A DNA stretch of 64,000 nt from assembly GCF_021601625.1 (NCBI RefSeq), contig NZ_BQHR01000001.1:62001-126000 (forward strand), read 5' to 3'. A program made the position numbers and the translations under genes. Positions within the stretch are counted from its first letter, which is position 1; the number at the start of each line of letters is the position of its first letter. Of the stretch, positions 46,381-54,137 are shown piece by piece. Below the pieces are notes generated by a model that worked only from the letters and a program-made list of their open reading frames with translations, did not search any database and was not told the origin of the DNA. Source of the DNA: Pseudomonas paraglycinae (GTDB lineage: Bacteria; Pseudomonadota; Gammaproteobacteria; Pseudomonadales; Pseudomonadaceae).

Positions 46381-47008
46381 GGGTAATGCCCTCTGAAGTG
46401 GGCTGGGTATTGTTGTGTACGTGACGACCTGAACGGCGCCATTTGCCGGCTATATTCCTGCACCTGAGCATAGTTGTCGCGCAATTAGTAGCGAATTGAT
46501 GTCCCCGCCGATGGCTGGAGGCTGACACAGGATCGGGTTTTTTGGTGACGTGGGGGTGATTGGGGTCAAAAAAAGTGCACGGTTTGGGTGCGTCTGCGGA
46601 GATTTTTCAAGGGAAACGACTGACAGGGTAAGCGCGTTATGCCAGCAATTGAGCAGGCGTATCTCAAAGGAAGTTCAAATAACGCTCATAAAAAAGCCGA
46701 CATCACTGTCGGCTTTTTTGTCGAAATCACTCGAAATTGTGCTCCCTCAAGCAGGGGAGAAGAGGTCTCACCCGAATGCTGATTTTCAGGTCATCAACGG
46801 GGTTCCTAACGCCGACTATCGCCACCTGATGGCAGCCGGTTTCGCGCTCTTGGAGGGATTCTCTGTCACTGAACTTCGGCTTGTCAATTCATTACACCAC
46901 CTCACAAATGAAGTACCCCACCCCTACTTTTTCCCCTCCCGGCACACGCCTAAATTGAGCTCCAACACCTGACCATCATCCCGAGGGCAGGTCACTGGAG
47001 TAGTCGTC
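46381..47008. other. Long intergenic region with an isolated terminator
   Basis: This 628-base stretch has no supportable gene; an open frame of 140 codons (46550-46972) runs straight through a strong stem-loop and shows no family. The stem AAAAAAGCCGACA, loop TCAC, TGTCGGCTTTTTT (46690-46719) is a perfect two-way terminator far from any known stop. It implies a short transcript on one strand, or a remnant of a lost gene. The ribosome binding site CTGGAG for the next gene is at its end. Confidence 0.45.
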
Positions 47009-47227
47009 ATGCCATTTGTCAGCGTACGCATCACCCGCGACGGTGTTACCCGTGAGCAGAAAGCTCAGGTGATCGCCGAAATCACTGAAACCCTGGAACG
47101 CGTCCTCAACAAGCGCCCGGACCTGACCCACATCGTGATCGAAGAAGTCGACACCGATAACTGGGGCTACGCCGGCATCACCACCACCGAGTACCGCCGA
47201 CAGCTGGCGGAACGGGGCCAGTCATGA
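47009..47227 (+). CDS. 4-oxalocrotonate tautomerase-family protein
   Basis: The product is 72 residues. After Met removal the catalytic N-terminal Pro is exposed (MPFVSVRITRDGVTREQKAQ). IVIEEVDTDNWGYAGITTTE is the family core. Such enzymes act as general-base tautomerases or dehalogenases on small molecules. It overlaps the next gene by 4 bases, so the tautomerase, FrnE-type protein and SDR are likely one operon. Confidence 0.9.
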   Translation: MPFVSVRITRDGVTREQKAQVIAEITETLERVLNKRPDLTHIVIEEVDTDNWGYAGITTTEYRRQLAERGQS

Positions 47228-47868
47228 CCCCGACCGTGACCATCGATTTCGTCTCCGACGTGGTGTGCCCCTGGTGCGCACTCGGGGCGACAGCGCTGCA
47301 GCAGGCGATCGGCAATCTGGCCTGCGAGGTTTCGGTGGAGCTGACCTACAAGCCCTTCGAACTCAACCCGGACATGCCCGCCGAAGGCGAACCGGCCGTG
47401 CAGCACCTGATGCGCAAATACGGCCGCACCGCCGAAGACGTCGCCGCCGGCAAGAAGATGCAGATCGAACGCGGCAAAGCCATCGGTTTCGAGTTCGACC
47501 TGGAGAAACGCACGCACTTTCACAACACCTTCGATGCTCATCGATTGCTGATGTGGGCGGCGCAGGAAGGGCGGCAGATCGCGCTGAAAAAGATCCTGCT
47601 GCGCGCTTACTTCCGCGACGGCGACAACCCCAACGATCACCCGACGCTGATCCGTCTGGCGACCGAAGCGGGACTGGATGCAGCGAGGGCCCGCAAGGTG
47701 CTGGTCAACGACGAATTCGCCAGCGAAGTACGGCAACTGCAGGCGTTTTACCGGCAGCACGGAATCAACTCGGTGCCCGCGCTGATCCTGAACGGCAAGC
47801 ACCTCGTCTCCGGTTCGCAATCGGTCGAGTACTACGAACAAATGCTGAAACAACTGGCTAGCGCCTGA
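47224..47868 (+). CDS. DsbA-family oxidoreductase, FrnE type
   Basis: The product is 214 residues without a signal peptide. The redox motif CPWC is in VTIDFVSDVVCPWCALGATA. The helical insertion is typical of FrnE/2-hydroxychromene-2-carboxylate isomerase-like proteins, and the cis-Pro region is INSVPALILNGKHLVSGSQS. FrnE proteins act as cytoplasmic disulfide isomerases or glutathione-linked enzymes. It follows the tautomerase with a 4-base overlap. Confidence 0.9.
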   Translation: MTPTVTIDFVSDVVCPWCALGATALQQAIGNLACEVSVELTYKPFELNPDMPAEGEPAVQHLMRKYGRTAEDVAAGKKMQIERGKAIGFEFDLEKRTHFHNTFDAHRLLMWAAQEGRQIALKKILLRAYFRDGDNPNDHPTLIRLATEAGLDAARARKVLVNDEFASEVRQLQAFYRQHGINSVPALILNGKHLVSGSQSVEYYEQMLKQLASA

Positions 47869-47901
47869 TTCAACGCCTACTTATTGATTGAGGATTTCAT
47901 C

Positions 47902-48612
47902 ATGAGCAATTCGAAAAAAACTGTCGTTATCACTGGTGCTTCCCAAGGTCTGGGCGAAGGCATGGTCAAAGCCTTCCGTGAGCTGGGCTACAACATCGTC
48001 GCCACCTCGCGCTCGATCAAACCGTCGAACGACCCGAAAATCCTGACCATCGCCGGCGACATCGGCGACCCGGCCACTGCTCAACGCGTGATCAGCGAAG
48101 GCGTGGCACGCTTCGGCCGCATCGACACCCTGGTCAACAACGCCGGCATCTTCGTCGCCAAACCGTTCACCGCCTACACCCCGGAAGACTACGCAGCGGT
48201 GCTGTCGGTCAACCTCAACGGCTTCTTCTACATCACCCAACTGGCCATCGCCGAGATGGAAAAACAGGGCAAGGGCCACGTGGTCAACATCACCACCAGC
48301 CTGACCGACCACGCGGTAGACGGTGTGCCCTCGGTCCTCGCTTCCCTGACCAAGGGCGGCCTCAACGCCGCCACCAAATCTCTGGCCATCGAATACGCCA
48401 AACGCGGGATCCGGGTGAACGCGGTGTCGCCTGGCATCATCAAAACGCCGATGCACGGCGAAGAAACCCACGCGGCGCTGGGTGCGCTGCATCCGGTCGG
48501 GCACATGGGCGAGATCGACGACATTGCGCAGGCGGTGGTGTATCTCGATAACGCGAAGTTTGTGACCGGCGAGATTCTGCATGTGGATGGTGGGCAGAGT
48601 GCTGGGCACTGA
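47902..48612 (+). CDS. Short-chain dehydrogenase/reductase lacking the catalytic Tyr
   Basis: The product is 236 residues. The cofactor motif VVITGASQGLGEGM is at residues 7-20, then VNNAGIFVAKPFTAYTPEDY and VVNITTSLTDHAVDG. The position of the catalytic Tyr-X3-Lys reads ASLTK (Ala147 to Lys151), so Tyr is replaced. The rest, GGLNAATKSLAIEYAKRGIR and VNAVSPGIIKTPMHG, is fully conserved, so the gene is not decayed. The start at 47902 has GAGG 8 bases upstream. It ends the tautomerase-FrnE-SDR operon. Confidence 0.88.
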   Translation: MSNSKKTVVITGASQGLGEGMVKAFRELGYNIVATSRSIKPSNDPKILTIAGDIGDPATAQRVISEGVARFGRIDTLVNNAGIFVAKPFTAYTPEDYAAVLSVNLNGFFYITQLAIAEMEKQGKGHVVNITTSLTDHAVDGVPSVLASLTKGGLNAATKSLAIEYAKRGIRVNAVSPGIIKTPMHGEETHAALGALHPVGHMGEIDDIAQAVVYLDNAKFVTGEILHVDGGQSAGH

Positions 48613-48626
48613 TTGATGCGGTAACT

Positions 48627-48659
48627 CAAAGCCCTTGCAGCGATGCGAGGGCTTTTTTG
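48627..48659. terminator. Terminator after the SDR gene
   Basis: AGCCCTTGC, loop AGCGAT, GCGAGGGCTTTTTT; 15 bases after the SDR stop, with a good T-run on the plus strand. A short A-run on the other side may serve the convergent small gene. Confidence 0.8.
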
Positions 48660-48670
48660 TGGGCGACAGC

Positions 48671-48937
48671 TTATGGATCGGGGCTCAGCACTTTGACCGC
48701 GTCATCGACCAGCGCCTTACTCAACTCCTGCAAATATTGCGAGGCGCAGGCGTGGAGTTCTGGATCGTTGGCGGCAGAAGTATCGGAGGTGAGCAGTTTG
48801 GAAATGTGCAGCAGATGCGAGGCGTGGGAGAGGGCGGTGACGACCGGGACGCCGGAGTTGGTGCGGAAGAGTGCGTGGTTGTACTGGAAGGAGAAATGGG
48901 TGAGGCCGAGGGTTGTCAGATCGTGGGGATGGGTCAT
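48671..48937 (-). CDS. DUF3077-like small protein
   Basis: The product is 88 residues and soluble. FRTNSGVPVVTALSHASHLL and ASQYLQELSKALVDDAVKVL match the pattern I know for DUF3077, a Pseudomonas family of unknown function. It is preceded on the same strand by a C4-like structured RNA (49030-49242), just as the small gene at 11708 is. That shared leader is the main clue to its control. Confidence 0.72.
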   Translation of the reverse strand: MTHPHDLTTLGLTHFSFQYNHALFRTNSGVPVVTALSHASHLLHISKLLTSDTSAANDPELHACASQYLQELSKALVDDAVKVLSPDP

Positions 48938-49029
48938 GGCTTCACCTACCGTTTGTTGGGAGGTGGAAAGGGCAGACTTTGGATGGATCGATGCTAATCA
49001 TTTGTGAAACTCCCTGTATCAAATGAGGG

Positions 49030-49242
49030 CTGCCAATTCGTTATCAGGCGAATGGGGTGGCAGCTATGCGCAGGCTGATAAACCGGAGATACAGGAACCC
49101 GGCAGACCCGAAGGTCTCCCACGCACAGCCGCCATTACACGGAATTGCAGGCATGAAAAAGCGCCGACAAACGTGGGTTGGGGCGCTGGTGCGCCTGCAT
49201 CTTACGCGGGTTATCAGGCCCGGTCGCTGAATTGGCAGCGAC
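49030..49242 (-). ncRNA. C4-antisense-like structured RNA element B
   Basis: Read on the minus strand: hairpin GTCGCTG-loop-CAGCGAC (49223-49242), then a 12-base-pair helix between GGCGGCTGTGCG (49122-49133) and CGCATAGCTGCC (49059-49070) enclosing hairpin AGACC-TTCG-GGTCT (49104-49117). A further stem GCTGCCA/TGGCAGC (49030-49064) competes with the long helix, offering a switch. Compared with element A at 12065-12242, stems are kept while their bases differ, including the whole TTCG hairpin. It lies about 93 bases before the DUF3077-like gene. Confidence 0.62.
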
Positions 49243-49324
49243 GGGATTGACGGTAGCGTGGGGGAGGGTTGGGCGCAATCGTGGCCAGGTGGTGGCGGAG
49301 GCTGGCGATGTTCCGGATGTGCGG

Positions 49325-49361
49325 TGCAACAGTTATGTTGCATGCGTAACAGATATGTTGC
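49325..49361 (+). promoter_or_regulatory. Tandem operator sites of hicAB
   Basis: TGCAACAGTTATGTTGCA (49325-49342) is a perfect 7-base palindrome with a 4-base centre. A second copy, GTAACAGATATGTTGC (49346-49361), begins 20 bases further on, two helical turns away. They lie 34 bases before hicA. The HicB C-terminal helix-turn-helix is the likely binder. Confidence 0.7.
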
Positions 49362-49394
49362 ACATTCGCTCTACCGAAACAGCGAGTGATGCAC

Positions 49395-49577
49395 ATGAAG
49401 TACAGCGAGTTTCGGGGATGGTTGAAAGCCCAAGGCGTCGAGTTCCAAGCCGGCAAGGGCAGTCATTTCAAGGTTTCCTTGAATGGCAAATCAACTGTCT
49501 TTCCCGACCACGGAGCCAAGGAAATGGGCGAAGGGTTGAGAAAATCGATAATCAAACAGCTGGGCCTCAAGGATTGA
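49395..49577 (+). CDS. hicA: HicA-family mRNA interferase toxin
   Basis: The product is 60 residues, a double-stranded-RNA-binding-like fold. The catalytic His24 is in GKGSHFKVSLNG, followed by PDHGAKEMGEGLRKSIIKQL, as in HicA. HicA cuts mRNA without the ribosome. The start is the ATG at 49395 (MKYSEFRGWLK) with GCGAG 8 bases upstream; ATG at 49389 would add two residues. The 3' end of the gene forms one arm of a perfect hairpin (49557-49587). Confidence 0.93.
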   Translation: MKYSEFRGWLKAQGVEFQAGKGSHFKVSLNGKSTVFPDHGAKEMGEGLRKSIIKQLGLKD

Positions 49578-49587
49578 GGCCCAGCTG
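49557..49587 (+). promoter_or_regulatory. Perfect intercistronic hairpin between hicA and hicB
   Basis: CAGCTGGGCCTCAA, loop GGA, TTGAGGCCCAGCTG: 14 perfect pairs spanning the last codons and stop of hicA. No T-run follows, so it is not a normal terminator. It ends 21 bases before the hicB start and leaves the hicB ribosome binding site free. Confidence 0.75.
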
Positions 49588-49608
49588 TACCCCATGAGAG
49601 GAAACGTG

Positions 49609-50034
49609 ATGTTCGAATATGCGTTGGAAGTCCACGAGGAGCCGAGCAGTGTCTGGTTGTCCTGCGCAGAAATTCCAGAGATGCACGCCGCTGGCGACAC
49701 CCTCGAGGAAGCACTCGACGGCGCCATTGATGCGATGGAAACTGCATTGTCGATTTACGTTGATGATCGCCGGTTGATTCCGACAGGTGATGCGGGGGAG
49801 CAGGAAGGTGACGCGGTATTGCGTCTGCCTATACTGACTGCGGCAAAGGTTGGGCTCTGGAATACGCTTTTGGAGTCTGGGATAAGCAAAGCTGAACTGG
49901 CACGACGCTTGGGTGTGCAACGACCCCAGGTAGATCGGTTAGTTGATTTCCTGCACCACTCCAAGATAGAGAATGTCGAGCGTGCATTGCAGCAGCTTGG
50001 GCGCCGGATTTTGCTTTCGGTTGAGGCTGCGTAA
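49609..50034 (+). CDS. hicB: HicB-family antitoxin with DNA-binding domain
   Basis: The product is 141 residues. The N-terminal HicB fold (MFEYALEVHEEPSSVWLSCA, then EIPEMHAAGDTLEEALDGAI) blocks HicA; the C-terminal helix-turn-helix SGISKAELARRLGVQRPQVD (about residues 90-112) binds the operators. The start is the ATG at 49609 with GAGAGGAA 6 bases upstream; an earlier in-frame ATG at 49594 would place that site inside the gene. A terminator follows 8 bases after the stop. Confidence 0.93.
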   Translation: MFEYALEVHEEPSSVWLSCAEIPEMHAAGDTLEEALDGAIDAMETALSIYVDDRRLIPTGDAGEQEGDAVLRLPILTAAKVGLWNTLLESGISKAELARRLGVQRPQVDRLVDFLHHSKIENVERALQQLGRRILLSVEAA

Positions 50035-50041
50035 GGTTGAA

Positions 50042-50083
50042 GAAAAGCCCCCGATAGTGATGGCTGTCGGGGGCTTTTCATTT
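50042..50083 (+). terminator. Terminator of hicAB
   Basis: GAAAAGCCCCCGA...TCGGGGGCTTTTC, with a short loop and T-run; it directly follows hicB. Confidence 0.88.
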
Positions 50084-50112
50084 GGAGTGGAAAACACACC
50101 CTCCAGAAACAA

Positions 50113-50147
50113 CAAAGCCCCTGCATTTTCGCAGGGGCTTCGTTTTG
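50113..50147 (-). terminator. Terminator of tRNA-Thr
   Basis: On the minus strand GCCCCTGC, loop GAAAAT, GCAGGGGC is followed by TTTGTTGTTT. It lies right after the tRNA 3' end. Confidence 0.8.
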
Positions 50148-50149
50148 TA

Positions 50150-50225
<76 letters not shown>

Positions 50226-50301
50226 GTGTGGGCGACGATTATAGCGACTCGGGTGCTTCTGTAAACCCCTGAATTCAGACTATTTTTGCGCCCTCTGCGA
50301 T

Positions 50302-51117
50302 TCACGCCCGGCGCAGGACGTTGCGCAGTTTTTGTACAGCGCGCCAGGCGCGGCTGTTTTGCATGGCGCGCAGTTGGGCTTCGGCCTGTTCGGCGCGTTG
50401 CAGGGCGGTTTCCAGGGCCGGGTTTACCGGGTGGGCGAGGTTGTGGCCTTTGCACAGCTGGAAGTTGTCGAGGTTGCACGGTGGCAGGTCGAACGCGGGT
50501 TTGAGGTTGATGTGTTCGTTGGCCAGGAAGAAGCTGTTGAGGCCGTCGAACAGGACGTTGGTGTAGCCGGCGTCGGTCACCAGGTGTTCCCAGGTGTGGT
50601 CGCGCTCCCATGGGGTTTCGATGAGGATGATCCAGGGGCGGAAGCGGCTGAAGTCCATGCCGCGCAGGACGGTTTCTTCGTGGCCCTCGACGTCGATTTT
50701 CAGGAAGTGGATCGGCCGCTCGGCGGCGTGCTCTTCGCAGATCGAGGTCAGTGTGCGTGCGTTGACAGTGAAGCTTTGCACGTCCATGCCGAGGTTTTTG
50801 CGTTCTTGCGCAACGACCGGGTCAGCGGTGGACAGGCCGGTGTCGGCAATGCCGTAGAAAGTCAGTTCGCCCGGGTGGTCGCTGGCCACGCATTGCAGCG
50901 TGGTGTCGCGGGGACGATGCTGGCGGAGTGCGTCGTGGTAGTTCTGCATCGGTTCGACGTTGATGCCCTGCCAGCCGCGATCATAAAAAGCTTTGGTGAC
51001 CGAATCGTGGATAGGGTCATTGGCGCCGACATCGATATAAAAACCGTTTTCAAAATACTGAAGGGCGCGCCAAAGGCGAACGTCCTCGAAATTCTGTGCG
51101 TAAGAAATGAACGTCAC
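50302..51117 (-). CDS. FkbM-family methyltransferase
   Basis: The product is 271 residues. The SAM-binding motif is NGFYIDVGANDPIHDSVTKA near residues 26-45, and VQSFTVNARTLTSICEEHAA, with HFLKIDVEGHEETVLRGMDF, is the FkbM signature. FkbM enzymes O-methylate sugars or polyketides; near cell-surface genes they often modify glycans. The C-terminal tail (about 230-271) is Ala/Arg-rich and likely coiled coil. It stands alone between tRNA-Thr and a 344-base gap, so no partner points to a substrate. Confidence 0.88.
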   Translation of the reverse strand: MTFISYAQNFEDVRLWRALQYFENGFYIDVGANDPIHDSVTKAFYDRGWQGINVEPMQNYHDALRQHRPRDTTLQCVASDHPGELTFYGIADTGLSTADPVVAQERKNLGMDVQSFTVNARTLTSICEEHAAERPIHFLKIDVEGHEETVLRGMDFSRFRPWIILIETPWERDHTWEHLVTDAGYTNVLFDGLNSFFLANEHINLKPAFDLPPCNLDNFQLCKGHNLAHPVNPALETALQRAEQAEAQLRAMQNSRAWRAVQKLRNVLRRA

Positions 51118-51461
51118 GGTCGCTTCCTGTCGGTCAGATTTTTCTTGTTCGGGCGCGCGCTACCTGCACGGCGTAGGTCTGTATAGCAAGGGCGGATGGC
51201 AGGCGCAATTGCCCGTTGCCGGCGTCCGCGATTCGGCGGTTATGTCCTTTTGGTCGAGGGCTTATGCACAACAGGCCTTGAAGAGGGCTGGCTCAGGCAG
51301 GTTTTTGCGGACGGGTTATCATTTGAGTCGCAAATCCCTGTTTTGCCGGTTTTTTATTTGTGTGAACAAAAAATGACCAGTACTGTTAATGGCCTGGAAC
51401 AGCCGTGGATATTGGATCCACGATAATTCCATCAACAGAGTTATCCACAGGCTGTGAAGGA
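51118..51461. other. Intergenic region with a DnaA-box match
   Basis: No gene is supportable in these 344 bases. A perfect DnaA-box 9-mer TTATCCACA lies at 51441-51449 just after the methyltransferase stop. The promoter of the FkbM gene should be in the left part but cannot be fixed by eye. Confidence 0.4.
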
Positions 51462-52697
51462 TTAAACGCGTTCGGCCAGCAACAGGAAATTGCGCGGTGT
51501 GAGCGGCGCCTCGCAGAAGGTGCCGAGGCGTACGATGTATCCCTGCTCGGTGAGGAAAAGTGCCCGATCCAGATTCAGCCAGAGCTCCAGCGGCCGTCGG
51601 AACAATCCGCGCAGCAATTCCAGGTTGCGAACTTCGGCCAATCGCTGCCAACCGGCGGCTTCCAGTGCTACCCAATCTGGCGAGCCGATTGTGGATAACT
51701 CTTTCAACGCTGCCAGATCGCGGCAGTAATCAGAGAACGGTTTGTCCAGCCAGACGCTCGGCAGGGACGGCGTCGGCAGGTATTCGTCGGTGCCGCGTAC
51801 CTGCCGTTGCAGAAGATCGAAAGCGAGGCGGCGGGTCATGGATGTATCACGCTGACGCCGGACACGGGCACCGGCGGTGACGGTTTCGCTCATTGGCAGT
51901 GAAAGATCTTCCAGCGAGAGCTGTAGGTCTGATCGCGAACCTGCGGAGGACAACGCCTGATATTCAGTGCGACTGATCCGGTTGTAGCAGCACGGGGCGA
52001 TCGCCAATTGTCGGCAGCCAGCGGCGGAGGCCAGTTGCATCAATCGAACATGCAGATCGCCGCAAGCATGCAGGGCAACAGGCGTGTGTTCGGCGTTCAG
52101 CAATAAAGCGGTGTTCGCCGCGAGCACATCCTGCTCGACATGCAGCGCATGCAGGTGATGACGCTGACTCAGCGCCTGACCGCTGGCAACCAGCGCCGGG
52201 TCGTATTCCAGGCAGGTGAGTTGTTGGTCGGCACCGAGCAGGCGCCGGCCCAAGTGGCCTTTGCCCGAACACCAATCCAGCCAGTGCTTCGGTTGCGCGG
52301 CAAACGACAAGCGGCTGGCGAAGGCTTCGATCTGCTGCCATTTGCGCCCCGGCACATCGACATTCAGACGATGCCCGGCGGCTTCCAGCGAATGCGCAGG
52401 CAACTCACCGACCGAACTCAACTCAAGCGACAACGCCGCCAATGAAGCAAACGGCTCCGGCGCATCCAAAAGTTCGGCAGGTTGGTTGTGGGCATTTTCC
52501 GCATCTTCCAGCGACCGTCCGCGTAGCCACGAGGCCAGTTCCGGGTAGGACGCTTCCCAAGGCAGTTGCAGATGAGTGAAAGGGCGGGGTTTCCACAATC
52601 CCTGATGGGCCGTGAGAAATGCATCCAGTGCCGTGAAACGGGCGAGCAGGGCCTCGCCCGTCAGCACGCCGGAAGAATCAGCGCCCTTGGCACGCAT
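51462..52697 (-). CDS. SAM-dependent methyltransferase, function unknown
   Basis: The product is 411 residues. The class-I SAM motif I is HWLDWCSGKGHLGRRLL (about residues 150-165), with acidic LTCLEYDPALVASGQAL after it and VALHACGDLHVRLM plus CCYNRISRTEYQAL further on; the ACGDL and CCYN motifs recall RRNAD1/METTL25-type methyltransferases that act on RNA or proteins. The start at 52697 overlaps the upstream permease gene by 20 bases, so it is the last gene of the amino-acid transporter operon, an odd partner. Confidence 0.8.
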   Translation of the reverse strand: MRAKGADSSGVLTGEALLARFTALDAFLTAHQGLWKPRPFTHLQLPWEASYPELASWLRGRSLEDAENAHNQPAELLDAPEPFASLAALSLELSSVGELPAHSLEAAGHRLNVDVPGRKWQQIEAFASRLSFAAQPKHWLDWCSGKGHLGRRLLGADQQLTCLEYDPALVASGQALSQRHHLHALHVEQDVLAANTALLLNAEHTPVALHACGDLHVRLMQLASAAGCRQLAIAPCCYNRISRTEYQALSSAGSRSDLQLSLEDLSLPMSETVTAGARVRRQRDTSMTRRLAFDLLQRQVRGTDEYLPTPSLPSVWLDKPFSDYCRDLAALKELSTIGSPDWVALEAAGWQRLAEVRNLELLRGLFRRPLELWLNLDRALFLTEQGYIVRLGTFCEAPLTPRNFLLLAERV

Positions 52698-53367
52698 CGA
52701 CACGCAACCACCGCTCCAGCTGCTTGAACGCCTGAACGAGCACAAACGACATCAGCAGGTAAATGACGCCTGCGGTGAAGAACATATCCACTGTCAGGTA
52801 GTTGCGGGCAATGATGGTGCGGGTGATGCCAGTGAGTTCGAGCAAGGTCACCGTGCTCGCCAGAGAACTGGCCTTCAGCATCAGAATAACTTCGTTGCTG
52901 TAGGCCGGCAGAGCGATGCGCGCGGCGCGGGGCAGGACGATATAGAACAATGCCTTGGCCTTGGACATGCCCAGTGCGCGTGCGGCTTCGATCTCACCCG
53001 GCGGGATGGCTTGGATGGCGCCACGCAGGATCTCGGCGATGTAGGCGGCTGTGTGCAACGTCATCGTGGCGGTGGCACACCAGAATGGGTCGCGCAGGTA
53101 CTGCCACATGAAGCTGTCGCGTACGGCGTCGAACTGAGCCAGGCCGTAGTAGACCAGGAACAACTGCACGAGCAACGGAGTGCCACGGAAGAAAAAGATA
53201 TAAGCGTAAGGAAATGCGCGGACAAACCAGAGTTTGGAGGAACGAGCGATGCCCAGAGGAATCGCCAGCAACAACCCGAGAATAACGGCAATACCCAAGA
53301 GTTCGAGTGTCAGCAGGGCGCCCTGAAAGAACTTCGGCAGCCACTTATAGATGACTTCCCATTCCAT
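52678..53367 (-). CDS. aotM: Basic amino-acid ABC transporter permease (HisM/AotM type)
   Basis: The product is 229 residues with about five membrane segments. The start is MEWEVIYKWLPKFFQGALLT. The family EAA motif is EIEAARALGMSKAKALFYIV with PRAARIALPAYSNEVILMLK. It pairs with the HisQ-type permease that overlaps it by one base. The frame opens further upstream (to 53649) but that part is HisQ in another frame. Confidence 0.92.
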   Translation of the reverse strand: MEWEVIYKWLPKFFQGALLTLELLGIAVILGLLLAIPLGIARSSKLWFVRAFPYAYIFFFRGTPLLVQLFLVYYGLAQFDAVRDSFMWQYLRDPFWCATATMTLHTAAYIAEILRGAIQAIPPGEIEAARALGMSKAKALFYIVLPRAARIALPAYSNEVILMLKASSLASTVTLLELTGITRTIIARNYLTVDMFFTAGVIYLLMSFVLVQAFKQLERWLRVDACQGR

Positions 53368-54059
53368 TACGTCGTCCTCACGAAGCCACGAGCGGCGCGT
53401 TTTTCCAGGAAGTGCATAGTGATCATCGCCAGTATGGTCAGGACCAGATACATGAAGGCTGCAACCAGATAGAAAGTGAATGGATGCTTGGCGAAGGTTA
53501 CGGCGTTCTGCGCATTGCGCATGATTTCTTCCAGTCCTATGACCGACACCAGCGCGGTGTCTTTCATCAGAATCATGAACAGGTTGCCAAGGCCAGGCAG
53601 GGCGATACGCCACATCTGCGGCATGATCAGTCGGGTGAAGATCCGCCATTTTGACAGGCCCAGGGCCTGGCCGGCCTCACGGTGACCTTTGGGAATGGCC
53701 AGGAGCGCGCCACGAAAGACTTCCGTGGCATAGGCGCCGAAGCACAGTCCGAGGGCGGTTACGCCTGCCACGAAAGGGCTCAGTGCCAGGTCGGGATTAC
53801 CAAAGTATTCGCCAATGGCATTCATCGTCTTGACGGTGCCGAGGTAGATCAGCAGAACCCATAGCAGTTCCGGCACACCGCGTACGAGGGTCGAGTAGGT
53901 TTCGCCAAGCCACTGCAGCGGCTTGTACGGGGAAGTCTTGGCCAAGGCACCGAGCAGACCGAGCACCAGCCCGACGCACAGGGCCGAGAGTGCCAGTTTG
54001 ACGGTCATCAGCGCGCCGGCGAGTAGCACCGGGCCGAATCCGTGGAGATCGATAATCAT
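53367..54059 (-). CDS. aotQ: Basic amino-acid ABC transporter permease (HisQ/AotQ type)
   Basis: The product is 230 residues, an inner-membrane subunit with about five hydrophobic segments. It carries the HisQ core GVPELLWVLLIYLGTVKTMN and the EAA loop GHREAGQALGLSKWRIFTRL, IMPQMWRIALPGLGN. Together with AotM it forms the channel driven by the ATPase at 54901. Confidence 0.92.
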   Translation of the reverse strand: MIIDLHGFGPVLLAGALMTVKLALSALCVGLVLGLLGALAKTSPYKPLQWLGETYSTLVRGVPELLWVLLIYLGTVKTMNAIGEYFGNPDLALSPFVAGVTALGLCFGAYATEVFRGALLAIPKGHREAGQALGLSKWRIFTRLIMPQMWRIALPGLGNLFMILMKDTALVSVIGLEEIMRNAQNAVTFAKHPFTFYLVAAFMYLVLTILAMITMHFLEKRAARGFVRTT

Positions 54060-54137
54060 GGATTTCTTTTCAAATCGCGGCAGGCAAGATCGGGAGCCTG
54101 CACCGTCTGATCACGGCGCAGGTCCCGCAGGTCAGGA

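Noticed and set aside
46550-46972. 140-codon plus-strand frame in the long gap
   Set aside because: It runs through a strong terminator, has no good ribosome binding site and resembles no family.
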